A DNA stretch of 64,000 bases from Burkholderiales bacterium (GTDB taxonomy: Bacteria > Pseudomonadota > Gammaproteobacteria > Burkholderiales > SG8-39). The notes beneath the pieces are model-generated. The model worked only from the letters and a program-made list of their open reading frames with translations. It ran no database searches and was not told the DNA's origin. The stretch lies in the NCBI GenBank assembly GCA_017880775.1, contig JADGRQ010000015.1, positions 22,749-86,748 of the forward strand. The letters run 5' to 3'. Each line of letters begins with the position of its first letter. The first letter of the stretch is position 1. Below are positions 23,805-32,852 of the stretch, in pieces. The position numbers were made by a program, and so were the translations under genes.

Positions 23805-24740
23805 TCACGCGCGGGCTGCGCGCCGTAGCCGGTCGAGCACGGCGCTCCATTCCGGCGATTCCGGCGGCATTTCGATGAGAATCGCTTCGCATTCAGCCCG
23901 GTCGAGTTCACGCAGCGCGGCGTAGAGGCGGTGCGCGTAGCCTTCCGGATCGCGCGGTATGCGCAGCCAGTAATCCACGCGCTGGTCCGGAACGCCGAAC
24001 GCGAGCACCGCGGCACGGCTGCCGCGCGTTGCGATCTCCCGGTCCAGCTCACCGGATCCAACCAGCCGGACCGGCGTCTTCGGCGCATAGTGGGCGGGGA
24101 GAGCGCCGGGCACGCGTGGCGCGCCCGCATCCGGCATCGTCAACATCGCGCCCAACGCGTTTTCGAGATTCGCGACGGAAACGCCGCCCGGCCGGAGCAA
24201 TGCCGGTGCGCCGCGCGACAGATCCACGATCGTGGACTCGATACCGATCCCGCAGGCGCCGCCGTCGAGTATGAAATCCACGTCCGCGCCGAGATCGTCC
24301 CGCACGTGCTGCGCGGTGGTCGGCGAAACACGACCGTGGCGGTTGGCCGACGGCGCCGCAAGCGCTCCGCCAAAATTCACGAGCAACGCATGTGCGACCG
24401 GATGCGCGGGCACCCGCACGCCGACCGTGTCCTGCCCGCCGGTGACGAACTGTCCGACATGCGCGGCGCGTTTGAGGATCAGCGTGAGCGGCCCGGGCCA
24501 GAACTTCGCGGCCAGCGTGCGCGCCGATTCCGGAACCTCGCGCACCCAGGCAAATGCCCGCTCTGCATCGCCGGAATGCACGATCACCGGGTGGTCGATC
24601 GGGCGGCCCTTGACTCGGTACAGGCGCTCGACCGCGGCGCAATTGGATGCATCCGCCCCCAGCCCATAGACCGTCTCGGTCGGAAATGCGACCAGCCCGC
24701 CGCGTTTGAGGATTTCGGCAGCGCGCCGTATGTCGCTCAA
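23805..24740 (-). CDS. tsaC: L-threonylcarbamoyladenylate synthase (Sua5 type)
   Basis: This is a 311-residue enzyme that makes threonylcarbamoyl-AMP for the t6A modification of ANN-decoding tRNAs. The catalytic YrdC domain has [47 protein letters not shown] and [13 protein letters not shown] linker ending [13 protein letters not shown] leads to the Sua5 C-terminal domain, so it is the long form. No ATG fits. A TTG overlapping the purE stop (TTGA) gives [11 protein letters not shown], as expected for translational coupling. The ORF track extends it wrongly into purE. Confidence 0.9.
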   Translation of the reverse strand: MSDIRRAAEILKRGGLVAFPTETVYGLGADASNCAAVERLYRVKGRPIDHPVIVHSGDAERAFAWVREVPESARTLAAKFWPGPLTLILKRAAHVGQFVTGGQDTVGVRVPAHPVAHALLVNFGGALAAPSANRHGRVSPTTAQHVRDDLGADVDFILDGGACGIGIESTIVDLSRGAPALLRPGGVSVANLENALGAMLTMPDAGAPRVPGALPAHYAPKTPVRLVGSGELDREIATRGSRAAVLAFGVPDQRVDYWLRIPRDPEGYAHRLYAALRELDRAECEAILIEMPPESPEWSAVLDRLRRAARA

Positions 24741-25222
24741 AGCTTCGGCAGAACGGCCTTGGCCACGGCTTCGGCCTGCTTCTTGCGGAACGCGGTGAGC
24801 TTGCTCGCCAGCGCCTTGTCCTCGAGCGCCAGCATCGCAATCGCAAACAGCGCGGCGTTGGCCGCGCCGGCTTCGCCGATCGCGAAGGTCGCGACCGGGA
24901 TGCCCTTGGGCATCTGCACGGTCGAGAGCAACGAATCCAGGCCGTCGAGCTTCGAGCTCATCGGCACGCCGAGCACGGGTAAGGTCGTGAACGACGCGCA
25001 CACGCCGGCAAGGTGCGCCGCGCCGCCCGCGCCGGCGATGATGCATTTAATGCCGCGGCCCGCGGCGCCGCTCACGTATTTCTCGACCAGCGCCGGCGTG
25101 CGATGCGCCGACATGATCTTCGCCTCGTAGGGCACGCCAAAGTTTTCGAACTGCCGGGCGGCCTGCTTCATCGCCTCCCAGTCGCTCGTGGAGCCCATCA
25201 CGATGCCCACCAATGCGTTCAT
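24737..25222 (-). CDS. purE: N5-carboxyaminoimidazole ribonucleotide mutase
   Basis: This is a 161-residue class I PurE. Signature segments are [33 protein letters not shown] with the catalytic His, [18 protein letters not shown] and [16 protein letters not shown]. It converts N5-CAIR to CAIR in purine synthesis. The ATG overlaps the purC stop (ATGA), and its own stop overlaps the tsaC start. The usual partner purK, often next to purE in related bacteria, is not in this window. Class I PurE requires PurK, so it should be elsewhere. Confidence 0.96.
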   Translation of the reverse strand: MNALVGIVMGSTSDWEAMKQAARQFENFGVPYEAKIMSAHRTPALVEKYVSGAAGRGIKCIIAGAGGAAHLAGVCASFTTLPVLGVPMSSKLDGLDSLLSTVQMPKGIPVATFAIGEAGAANAALFAIAMLALEDKALASKLTAFRKKQAEAVAKAVLPKL

Positions 25223-26115
25223 GCGATTGCCTTCCCCGTCAGTCGCTCGAGCGCCTCACGGTACTTGGCGCTGGTCTTCTGGATCACGTCCGCGGGCAGT
25301 TTCGGCGGAGGGGGCGTCTTGTTCCAACCGAGGGTCTCGAGGTAATCGCGCACGAATTGCTTGTCGTACGAAGGCGGGCTGGTGCCTACGCGGTACTCGG
25401 CCGCCGGCCACAAGCGCGAGGAGTCCGCGGTGAGTGCCTCGTCGATCAGCACCAAATTGCCCTGCGCATCCGTGCCGAATTCAAATTTGGTGTCGGCGAT
25501 GATGATGCCGCGCGTCGCTGCATATTCGGATGCCTCCTTGTACAGACGCAGGCTGACCTCGCGCACCGCGCGCGCCAGATCCTCACCGATCAGCTTCGCC
25601 GCCTGCTCGAAGGAGATGTTCTCGTCGTGGCCTTCGACCGCCTTGGTCGCGGGCGTGAAGATCGCGCCCGGCAGCTTCTGCGCCTGCTGCAGGCCTTTCG
25701 GCAACCGGATGCCGCACACCGCACCCGTCTTCTGGTAGTCCTTCCATCCCGAGCCGATGATGTAGCCGCGCACCACCGCCTCGATCGGCAGCGGATTGAG
25801 TTTCTTTACCACCATCGAGCGGCCGCGCACCTGCGCCTTTTCCTCCTCGCCATCCACCACCGACTCCGGATCGACGCCGGTGAGGTGATTGGGCACGATG
25901 TGGCCGAGCTTCGCGAACCAGAAATTCGACATCTCGGTGAGCACGCGGCCCTTGTCGGGAATCGGCTCGGACATCACCACGTCGAACGCGGAAAGGCGAT
26001 CGCTGGTGACGATCAGCATGCGCTCGTCGTCCACCGCGTAGATTTCGCGCACCTTGCCGCGGCCGATGCGCTGCAGGCTCTTCAGCTTCGGTTCGTAAAT
26101 GGGAACGGACCCCAT
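25219..26115 (-). CDS. purC: SAICAR synthetase
   Basis: This is a 298-residue ATP-grasp-like ligase that joins aspartate to CAIR. Motifs include [20 protein letters not shown] and [20 protein letters not shown]. They continue with [40 protein letters not shown] and [20 protein letters not shown]. The length is typical of the long bacterial type. It starts two bases after the aldolase stop and overlaps purE, forming an aldolase-purC-purE-tsaC unit. The ORF track adds upstream shadow residues. The ATG giving [14 protein letters not shown] is the likely start. Confidence 0.96.
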   Translation of the reverse strand: MGSVPIYEPKLKSLQRIGRGKVREIYAVDDERMLIVTSDRLSAFDVVMSEPIPDKGRVLTEMSNFWFAKLGHIVPNHLTGVDPESVVDGEEEKAQVRGRSMVVKKLNPLPIEAVVRGYIIGSGWKDYQKTGAVCGIRLPKGLQQAQKLPGAIFTPATKAVEGHDENISFEQAAKLIGEDLARAVREVSLRLYKEASEYAATRGIIIADTKFEFGTDAQGNLVLIDEALTADSSRLWPAAEYRVGTSPPSYDKQFVRDYLETLGWNKTPPPPKLPADVIQKTSAKYREALERLTGKAIA

Positions 26116-26117
26116 TG

Positions 26118-27140
26118 TCAGGCCGCTTGTTTCTCGAGCTCGGGTTTCCATTTGCCCTGGGCGGCGAGCCCGTTCATCTGCGCGCGGTGATGGAACGCGC
26201 TTTGAGCCGCGCCGACGTTGCCGGGCTGCCCGCGCCAGGCGGCGAGCGCGGGATTCTGCAGCGCGCGCGAATACGAGAACGTCAGCGGCCAAGGCAGGTT
26301 CTTCATCGCCGCCATGGCGTTCAGGTGCGCGGTGGCCGCCACGTCAGACTGCCCACCTGAGAGGAACACCACGCCGGGTTGCGCCGCCGGCACCGTGCGC
26401 TTGAGCGCGCGCACCGTGCGCTCGGCCACCTCATCCACGCCTGCCTGGCGCGGACATTCTTTGCCCGAAACCACCATGCTGGTCTTGAGGATCAGGTGCT
26501 CGAAGGACACGTTGTGCGCGGCCAGCGCCGCGTACGTCGCGCGCAGGCAGGCTTCGGTCACCTCTTCGCAACGTTCAATCGTGTGGCTGCCGTTCAACAG
26601 CACTTCGGGCTCGATCATCGGCACGATCGAGGCCGCCTGGCACGCCGCCGCGTAACGCGCGAGTGCGTGCGCGTTTGCGTACAGGCAGGTGTGCGTGGGA
26701 ATGGCCTCGCCGATGGTAATCACCGCGCGCCACTTGGCAAAGCGCGCGCCCATCTGGAAATACTCCTCCAGCCGCTTCGAAAGACCATCCAGCCCTTCGG
26801 TGATTTTTTCGCCCGGCGAAAGCGGAATGTCCACCACGCCCTTGTCGACCTTGATGCCGGGGATGATGCCCTTCTTCGCCAGATACTGCGGAAACGGCGT
26901 GCCGTCATCGGATTTCTGGCGGATCGTCTCGTCGAACAGGATCACGCCGGACAGGAATTGCTCGACACCCGGCGTGCCGAACAGCAGCCCGCGATAGGCG
27001 CGGCGATTCTGTTCAGTGCAATCGGCCCTGACCGTCTTGAAGCGCGTCTCACAGGTGCCGCTCGATTCGTCGGCGGCGAGTATGCCTTTGCCGCGCGCGA
27101 CCATCGCGGCGGCCGTTCTGGAAAGGAGTTGCTTGTCCAT
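26118..27140 (-). CDS. Class I fructose-bisphosphate aldolase
   Basis: This is a 340-residue Schiff-base aldolase of glycolysis and gluconeogenesis. Class I landmarks are [38 protein letters not shown], the Lys in [14 protein letters not shown] and [20 protein letters not shown]. It is unlike the class II FbaA more often found next to pyk and purC in Burkholderiales, as I recall. It is the first gene of the purine unit. The ATG has GGAG upstream within AAAGGAGTTG. Confidence 0.95.
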   Translation of the reverse strand: MDKQLLSRTAAAMVARGKGILAADESSGTCETRFKTVRADCTEQNRRAYRGLLFGTPGVEQFLSGVILFDETIRQKSDDGTPFPQYLAKKGIIPGIKVDKGVVDIPLSPGEKITEGLDGLSKRLEEYFQMGARFAKWRAVITIGEAIPTHTCLYANAHALARYAAACQAASIVPMIEPEVLLNGSHTIERCEEVTEACLRATYAALAAHNVSFEHLILKTSMVVSGKECPRQAGVDEVAERTVRALKRTVPAAQPGVVFLSGGQSDVAATAHLNAMAAMKNLPWPLTFSYSRALQNPALAAWRGQPGNVGAAQSAFHHRAQMNGLAAQGKWKPELEKQAA

Positions 27141-27259
27141 TGCCGGAGTTGTCCTCGTTCAGTAAAGCCCGGTATCGGGGGCGTGATTTTACCGCCCCCG
27201 GCGCGGCAACGTCACGCGTTCGACGCCGGCGACCGGTCCGGCGCGTATCCGGATTGCGC

Positions 27260-27289
27260 AAAAGAAAAGCCCCGCAGTACGCGAGGCTT
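27260..27289 (-). terminator. Rho-independent terminator after the phasin gene
   Basis: On the minus strand, AAGCCTCGC-loop-GCGGGGCTT forms a stem of eight pairs with one mismatch and a five-base loop, followed by TTTTCTTTT. It is 50 bases downstream of the phasin stop and separates that gene from the aldolase unit. Confidence 0.75.
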
Positions 27290-27340
27290 GCCTTGACTTC
27301 ATTTCCGCAGCCCAGTCGTTCAGGCCGCGCGGCTTGGTGC

Positions 27341-27883
27341 CTAGGCGGCCTTTCTCGCCTTGGTGAGGCCTTTCACCGTCTCGGTCGCGGTCGCAACGTT
27401 CGCCTCCGCGATCTCGGTCGCCTGCTTCGTGACCTTGGTGAAGCTGTCGTACGCCGAGTTCGCGGCGGCAAGCATCTGCTTGACCGCTGTCACGCCGACG
27501 TCGGAGCCGGCAGGCGCGTTTTTCGCGGCCTTGTCGAGCAGCGACACGAAGTTCTCGGTCAACTCGGCAATGCGGCGCTCGGCGCCCTTCACCAGTTCCG
27601 CGTTGGTCTGCGTGGCGAATTCGTACACGCTCTTCGAATAGGCAATCGCCTTCTCGATCGCGGGCTGCGCGAAGCCGCTCTGCAGGTTCACGAACTCCTG
27701 CACGTCTCTCGCGCCAGCGAGCGCGCGGGCGTTGGCGATCGTGTCTTCGAATGCGGCCTTGACGGCATTCGCGTTGAGGCTCGCGAGCTTCTGGATCGCT
27801 TCGAACTGGGTCATCGCGGACGCAAGGGCGGCTTCGAGGCCGGCCTTGTTGCGGGCTTGCATTTGCTCAGGTGTCTCGTACAT
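27341..27883 (-). CDS. phaP: Phasin (polyhydroxyalkanoate granule protein)
   Basis: This is a 180-residue, almost wholly alpha-helical phasin. The start MYETPEQMQARNKAGLEAAL and the body (FEAIQKLASLNANAVKAAFE, then YEFATQTNAELVKGAERRIA) match the betaproteobacterial phasin family. The Ala-rich C-terminal helix also fits. It coats PHA granules and controls their size. GAGGAG lies before the ATG. A strong sigma70 promoter with an adjoining palindrome upstream, and a terminator downstream, make it a single-gene transcript. Confidence 0.92.
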   Translation of the reverse strand: MYETPEQMQARNKAGLEAALASAMTQFEAIQKLASLNANAVKAAFEDTIANARALAGARDVQEFVNLQSGFAQPAIEKAIAYSKSVYEFATQTNAELVKGAERRIAELTENFVSLLDKAAKNAPAGSDVGVTAVKQMLAAANSAYDSFTKVTKQATEIAEANVATATETVKGLTKARKAA

Positions 27884-27950
27884 TTTGAATCTCCTCTTGG
27901 GTCGAGCTAAGGATCTCTGGCGGCGGATTTGGTGCATCGCAGCAATTTAT

Positions 27951-27996
27951 ATTCTAATGTTTTACCGTTCAAAGTCAATGACTTTGTGCACTGCAC
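27951..27996 (-). promoter_or_regulatory. Phasin promoter with adjoining GTGCA palindrome
   Basis: On the minus strand, TTGACT (five of six) and TAGAAT (five of six) are separated by 16 bases, giving a leader of about 60 bases. Just upstream of the -35 is GTGCA-C-TGCAC, a perfect 11-base palindrome. PHA regulators (PhaR) bind TGC-rich repeats near phasin promoters in related bacteria, so this is a candidate PhaR site. The surrounding sequence is much more AT-rich than the rest of the window. Confidence 0.6.
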
Positions 27997-28074
27997 CATA
28001 AGCCACTGAAGAAAAAGACTTTCTTGGCGCCGAACTGGCGAGGATGCGGAACACGCAGCGGTTTTGGCATTGCG

Positions 28075-29046
28075 TCAGTCAACTTTGGCGCCGGAATCGC
28101 GGACCACCTTCGCCCACTTCGCCTGCTCCGACTTCAGCAACTCGGTGAATTGCGCGGGCGTGCCGCCGAGCACCTCGCCGCCTTCACGCGAGAGCGCCTC
28201 GCGCAGGTCAGGCTCCTTCAACGCCTTCACGATCGCGGCATTCAGCTGGTTGACTATGGCCGGTGGCGTATTCGCCGGCGCGAGGACCCCGTACCACGAA
28301 TTGCTCTCGGCGCCCTTGAAGCCGGCTTCGGACAGCGTCGGCACCTCCGGCAGCGCAGTCGTGCGCTTCGGAGAGGTCACGGCGAGCGCACGGATCGCGC
28401 CCGACTTGATGTGCCCGGCCGCCGCCTGCGGGGTTGAAAGATACAAATCGACCTGCCCGCCAATCAGGTCGGTGAGGGCCGGGCTCGCGCCCTTGTACGG
28501 AATATGAACCAGCTTGATGCCGGCGATTTGTTCGATCACTTCGCCGGCAAGATGACCGACCGTACCGCTGCCGGGCGAGGCATAGGTGATGCGATCCGGC
28601 GCAGCCTTCGCCGCCGCGATCACGTCTGCCATATTCCTGAACCCGGACCTTCCGCTGGTGACGATCACCAGCGGCACCGAGTTGACCAGCGCTACCGGGG
28701 CGAAATCCCTCAGCGGGTTGAACGGGGGCTTCGCGTACAGAAACGGGTTGATGGCGAGGTTGCTGGTCTGACCCATTACCAATGTGTAACCATCGGGCGC
28801 GGCCTTGGCGGCCGCCTCGGCGCCGATGTTGCCGCCCGCGCCGGGCTTGTTGTCCACTACAAACGTCCAGTGGTTCGCCTTGGCGAGACTCTGGGTCAGC
28901 GCCCGCGAAACCAGGTCGGTGCCGCCACCCGGCGGGAACGGAACGATGAAGCGTATCGGTTTCGACGGATAGGCCGCCTGGCCGAGCGCGGCGCTCGACA
29001 CGATCATCAATACGGCTGCGGTCATCCCAGCGTTCAGGAATTTCAT
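28075..29046 (-). CDS. Bug/TctC-family periplasmic solute receptor
   Basis: This is a 323-residue receptor with signal peptide (MKFLNAGMTAAVLMIVSSAA). It has the family core YPSKPIRFIVPFPPGGGTDL, VDNKPGAGGNIGAEAAAKAA and LVHIPYKGASPALTDLIGGQ, and the C-terminal EQAKWAKVVRDSGAKVD. It stands alone, divergent from the gliding-type ABC operon, without transporter membrane genes or catabolic neighbours. A TCAACG-ATA-CGTTGA palindrome 34 bases before its ATG might be an operator. The ligand is unknown. Confidence 0.88.
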   Translation of the reverse strand: MKFLNAGMTAAVLMIVSSAALGQAAYPSKPIRFIVPFPPGGGTDLVSRALTQSLAKANHWTFVVDNKPGAGGNIGAEAAAKAAPDGYTLVMGQTSNLAINPFLYAKPPFNPLRDFAPVALVNSVPLVIVTSGRSGFRNMADVIAAAKAAPDRITYASPGSGTVGHLAGEVIEQIAGIKLVHIPYKGASPALTDLIGGQVDLYLSTPQAAAGHIKSGAIRALAVTSPKRTTALPEVPTLSEAGFKGAESNSWYGVLAPANTPPAIVNQLNAAIVKALKEPDLREALSREGGEVLGGTPAQFTELLKSEQAKWAKVVRDSGAKVD

Positions 29047-29079
29047 GGGCTACTCCGGTTTCGCGCCTGCGGACTTGAT

Positions 29080-29094
29080 TCAACGATACGTTGA
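29080..29094. promoter_or_regulatory. 15-base palindrome upstream of Bug receptor gene
   Basis: TCAACG-ATA-CGTTGA is a perfect six-plus-six inverted repeat in the 214-base divergent gap between a Bug receptor and the GldA-like operon. Such palindromes can occur by chance in 64 kb. Only its position in a promoter region makes it a candidate operator. Confidence 0.3.
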
Positions 29095-29260
29095 GCGGGA
29101 ACTTCTGCCAACCGCGAACGCTCTGAACTCACGCTGCGTCGCATCAAGATCCCGCCACTCGGCGCGCAACCAGTCTTTTCAGGTGATAATGCGCCCCCTT
29201 GAAACCCGCCCCGGCCATGCTGATATTCGCCCCGGCCCTGGCGGTCTGCGCAGCAACACC

Positions 29261-30196
29261 ATGATCCGAATTGAAAACCTGACCAAGTCGTTCGGGGCGA
29301 AGAACGCCGTCGACAACGTGTCCTTCTCGGTGGAGCGCGGCGAAGTGCTCGGCTTCCTCGGCCCCAACGGCGCCGGCAAGTCGACCACCATGCGCATGAT
29401 CACCGGCTTTCTGCCGCCCACTGCGGGCAGCGTTTCGGTGGGCGGCTTCGACGTGGTCGAAGCACCGCTCGAGGCCAAGCGGCTGATCGGCTATCTGCCA
29501 GAGAGCGCGCCGTCGTACCCCGACATGTCGGTGCGCGGCTTTCTTGCGTTCGCCGCTGAAATGCGCGGCCTCCACGGCGACGCGGGGAAAAGGGCGGTCG
29601 CGCGCGTGGTCGATCTGTGCTTTCTGTCGTCGGTGCTGCACCAGTCGATCGACACGCTTTCGAAAGGCTACCGCCACCGCACCTGCCTCGCGCAGGCGCT
29701 GATCCACGATCCGGAGGTGCTGGTCCTCGATGAGCCGACCGACGGCCTCGACCCGAATCAGAAGCACGAAGTGCGCAACCTGATCCGCGACATGGGCAGG
29801 AGCAAGGCGGTGATCTTCTCGACGCACATTCTCGAGGAGGTCGATGCCGCGTGCACGCGCGCCATCATCATCGACCGCGGCCGTATCGTGGCCAACGGCA
29901 CCCCTGCGGAGTTGCGCGCGAAATCGGAAATCGCCGGCGCAATCACGCTGCAGCTCGCCGGCGCTCCCGATGCGGCCGCCAAGCTCGCGGCGCTCCCCTG
30001 CGCGCGCAAGGTGGAGACGCTCGGTGCGCAACTGCGCGCGTACCCGAAGGATGCGGCGGCCGCAGCCGAACTCGCACGCAGCGTGATCGAACTGGTCAGC
30101 CGCGAAGGCTGGAAGCTCGAGGCGCTGCACACCGAGGAAGGCCAGCTCGACGAGGTGTTCCGCCGCATCACGCTTCCGGACACGGTGAAGCGATGA
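29261..30196 (+). CDS. GldA-like ABC transporter ATP-binding protein
   Basis: This is a 311-residue ATPase. Walker A is GFLGPNGAGKSTTMRMITGF, the signature is the degenerate DTLSKGYRHRTCLAQALIHD, Walker B is VLVLDEPTDGLDPNQKHEV, and the H-loop is FSTHILEEVDA. After the nucleotide-binding domain there is about 90 residues of C-terminal domain typical of export-type ATPases. The GldA resemblance is strongest in the signature region. The following GldF-like and GldG-like genes support it. The internal ATG giving MIRIENLTKSFG is the start. The ORF-track extension reads through the divergent promoter region. Confidence 0.9.
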   Translation: MIRIENLTKSFGAKNAVDNVSFSVERGEVLGFLGPNGAGKSTTMRMITGFLPPTAGSVSVGGFDVVEAPLEAKRLIGYLPESAPSYPDMSVRGFLAFAAEMRGLHGDAGKRAVARVVDLCFLSSVLHQSIDTLSKGYRHRTCLAQALIHDPEVLVLDEPTDGLDPNQKHEVRNLIRDMGRSKAVIFSTHILEEVDAACTRAIIIDRGRIVANGTPAELRAKSEIAGAITLQLAGAPDAAAKLAALPCARKVETLGAQLRAYPKDAAAAAELARSVIELVSREGWKLEALHTEEGQLDEVFRRITLPDTVKR

Positions 30197-30939
30197 ATCG
30201 CGCCGCCTCGCACGTCAAGACCATCGCCAAGCGCGAGCTTTCCAGCTATTTCGCTTCGCCGGTGGCCTATGTATTCCTGGTCATCTTCCTACTGCTCAAC
30301 GGGTTTTTCACCTTCACCGCGGGCCAGTTCTTCGAACGCGGCGAGGCGAGCCTCGCGGCATTCTTCGGCTGGCATCCGTGGCTCTACCTGGTGCTGGTAC
30401 CCGCGGTCGGCATGCGGCTGTGGAGCGAGGAGCGGCGCTCGGGGACGCTGGAACTGCTGCTGACGCTGCCAATCAGCCCGTGGGAAGCGATCCTCGGGAA
30501 GTTTCTGGCCTCGTGGATCTTCCTTGCGCTGGCGCTCGCGCTGACCTTTCCGGTGGTGATCACGGTCAACTGGCTGGGCGAGCCCGACAATGGCCAGATC
30601 CTCGCCGGCTATTTCGGCAGCCTGATGCTCGCCGGCGTCTACCTCGCCATCACCTGCATGACCTCCGCCCTGACGCGCAACCAGGTGATCGCTTTCATCC
30701 TGTCCGTGGCGGCGTGCCTGTTCCTGATTCTCGCCGGCTTCAACCCGGTGACGGACCTGTTCACGCGCTGGGCGAGCCCGGCGGTGGTCGAGACGATTGC
30801 CGCGTTCTCGGTTGTGACCCACTACGACGGCTTCCAGAAAGGCGTGATCGACTCGCGCGACCTGCTTTTCTTCGCCTCGGTGATCGGCTTCGCGCTGTTC
30901 GCGACCGCGGTGATCCTGCGCAACCGGCGCTCAGCTTGA
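30193..30939 (+). CDS. GldF-like ABC transporter permease
   Basis: This is a 248-residue ABC-2 type permease with six hydrophobic segments. VAYVFLVIFLLLNGFFTFTA lies near the N-terminus, and RLWSEERRSGTLELLLTLPI is the conserved cytosolic motif of this permease class. The ATG overlaps the ATPase stop (ATGA). It should form the membrane part of a transporter with the ATPase and the GldG-like auxiliary protein. In Bacteroidetes the set is linked with gliding. In proteobacteria its cargo is unknown. Confidence 0.88.
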   Translation: MNRAASHVKTIAKRELSSYFASPVAYVFLVIFLLLNGFFTFTAGQFFERGEASLAAFFGWHPWLYLVLVPAVGMRLWSEERRSGTLELLLTLPISPWEAILGKFLASWIFLALALALTFPVVITVNWLGEPDNGQILAGYFGSLMLAGVYLAITCMTSALTRNQVIAFILSVAACLFLILAGFNPVTDLFTRWASPAVVETIAAFSVVTHYDGFQKGVIDSRDLLFFASVIGFALFATAVILRNRRSA

Positions 30940-30943
30940 CCCG

Positions 30944-32842
30944 ATGAACCCGGCGATGAAGAAGAACGAGGCCTTCGTCTACTCCGCGGCGGGACTCGCG
31001 GCGCTGGCGGTGCTGCTGGTGGCGTTCAATTTCCTCGCCTCCACGGTCGCGCTACGCGCCGACCTGACCGACGGCAAACTGTATACGCTCTCCGAGGGCG
31101 CCCGGAAGATCCTGAAAAGACTCGATGCGCCGGTGAAACTGCGGCTCTACATTTCGAAAGGCGAGAGCGCGATGCCGGTGCAATTGCGCAGTTTCGCGCA
31201 GCGTGTCGAAGACGTGGTGCGCGAGTTCAAATCGGTGGCCGGTGCGAACCTGACGATCGAGAAGTACAACCCCAAGCCGGACTCCGACGAAGAGGACGCC
31301 GCGCAACTCGACGGCGTCGAGCCGCAGCAACTCGTGTCGGGCGAGACCTTCTACCTCGGGCTGTCGGTGTCGCAACTCGACCGCAAGCAGGCGATACCGG
31401 CGATCTCGCCGCAGCGCGAGCAGCTGCTCGAATACGACCTGATCCGCGCGATCGCGCGCGTCGCGACCCCCGACAAACCGGTGCTCGGCCTGATGAGCGC
31501 GTTGCCGGTGCTCGGCGAGCAGTTCAACCCGTTCACCCGCCAGGGCTCGGAGGCGTGGGTGCTCGCCAACGAGCTGAAGCGCGACTTCAATGTCAAACCG
31601 GTCAACGTGACCGCCCAGGCGATCGATCCGGAGATCAAGGTCCTGCTGGTGATCCATCCGCGCGACATCGGCGAGAAGACCGAGTACGCGCTCGACCAGT
31701 TCGTGCTGCGCGGCGGCAAGCTGATCGCCTTCGTCGACCCGTTCATGTATTTCGACCAGCAGCCCAACCCGATGATGCCGATGCAGCAGCAGCCGGGCAC
31801 CTCGTCGTCGTTGCCTGCGCTGTTCAAGTCCTGGGGCGTCGAGATGGACCCGGGCAAGGTCATTGCCGACATCACCTTTGCATCCGGCGGCGGGCAGCGC
31901 TACACGCCCACGGTGCTCTCGCTCAACCGCACTGCACTCAACCGCGAGGACGTCACCACCAGCCAGATCGAATCCCTGCTTTACGCGTTCGGCGGCGCGT
32001 TCAAGGTCAAGCCCGTCGACGGGCTGAAGCTCACCGAGCTGATCAAGAGTTCGGCCACATCGATGCTGGTGGACAACATCGTCGCCACCGTGTCCGGGGA
32101 TGCCGCGACCAAGGGATTCGAGCCGAGCGGAAGATCCCTGCCGCTCGCGCTGCGGCTCACCGGAAAATATAAGACCGCCTTCCCCGACGGCCTGAAACCC
32201 GACGAACCGTCCAGGCCGGCCGCGAAGGACGCGAAGCCCGCCGGCCCGAAGCCGGCGGCGGCAGCGCAACTGAAGGAATCCGCCGCCGAGAACTCCGTCA
32301 TCCTGGTCGCCGATGCGGACATGCTCGCCGACGGAGCCGCGGTGGACATCCAGACGGTGTTCGGCCAGCGCGTGGTGGTACCTTCCAACGGCAACCTGAA
32401 CCTCGCGCAGAACATGGTCGAGCAGATGTTCGCGGGCGACGAGCTGATCGGCTTGCGCAGCCGCGCCTCGGGCTTCCGCCCGCTCACGGTGATCCGCGCG
32501 ATGGAAGCGCAGGCGCAGCAACAGTATTTCGGCAAGATCCAGGCGCTGGAGAAGGAGCTGCAGCAAGCGTCGGAAAAGATCCAGGCACTGCAGAAACCGC
32601 GCGCGGACGCGAAGAGCGCGCAGATCCTCTCGCCCGAGCAGCAGGCCGAACTCGAGAAGTTTCGCAAACGAGTAATCGAAACGCGCCGCGACCTGAAGGA
32701 ACTGCGCAAGAACCTGCGTCAGGACGCCGAGAGCCTGCAGTTCTGGACCAAGGTGGCGAACATCGCGCTGATGCCGCTACTGGTGGCGCTCCTCGGCCTC
32801 GCGTTTGCCGCCGCGCGCCGTAAGCGCGTCGCCGCCGCGTGA
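30944..32842 (+). CDS. GldG-like ABC transporter auxiliary protein
   Basis: This is a 632-residue protein. An N-terminal membrane helix (AGLAALAVLLVAFNFLA) leads to a large extracytoplasmic region with the GldG-type features DLTDGKLYTLSEGARKILKR and VEDVVREFKSVAGANLTIEK. YALDQFVLRGGKLIAFVDPF follows. Near the C-terminus is a coiled coil (KIQALEKELQQASEKIQALQ and the Arg/Lys-rich helix after it), then a final membrane helix. It is probably a periplasmic partner of the permease. It starts four bases after the permease stop. Confidence 0.88.
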   Translation: MNPAMKKNEAFVYSAAGLAALAVLLVAFNFLASTVALRADLTDGKLYTLSEGARKILKRLDAPVKLRLYISKGESAMPVQLRSFAQRVEDVVREFKSVAGANLTIEKYNPKPDSDEEDAAQLDGVEPQQLVSGETFYLGLSVSQLDRKQAIPAISPQREQLLEYDLIRAIARVATPDKPVLGLMSALPVLGEQFNPFTRQGSEAWVLANELKRDFNVKPVNVTAQAIDPEIKVLLVIHPRDIGEKTEYALDQFVLRGGKLIAFVDPFMYFDQQPNPMMPMQQQPGTSSSLPALFKSWGVEMDPGKVIADITFASGGGQRYTPTVLSLNRTALNREDVTTSQIESLLYAFGGAFKVKPVDGLKLTELIKSSATSMLVDNIVATVSGDAATKGFEPSGRSLPLALRLTGKYKTAFPDGLKPDEPSRPAAKDAKPAGPKPAAAAQLKESAAENSVILVADADMLADGAAVDIQTVFGQRVVVPSNGNLNLAQNMVEQMFAGDELIGLRSRASGFRPLTVIRAMEAQAQQQYFGKIQALEKELQQASEKIQALQKPRADAKSAQILSPEQQAELEKFRKRVIETRRDLKELRKNLRQDAESLQFWTKVANIALMPLLVALLGLAFAAARRKRVAAA

Positions 32843-32852
32843 TCCCGATGCC

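Noticed and set aside
30944-32842. Long minus-strand ORF over the GldG-like gene
   Set aside because: The 504-residue antisense frame has Leu/Arg/His-rich composition without domains, while the sense frame has clear family features.
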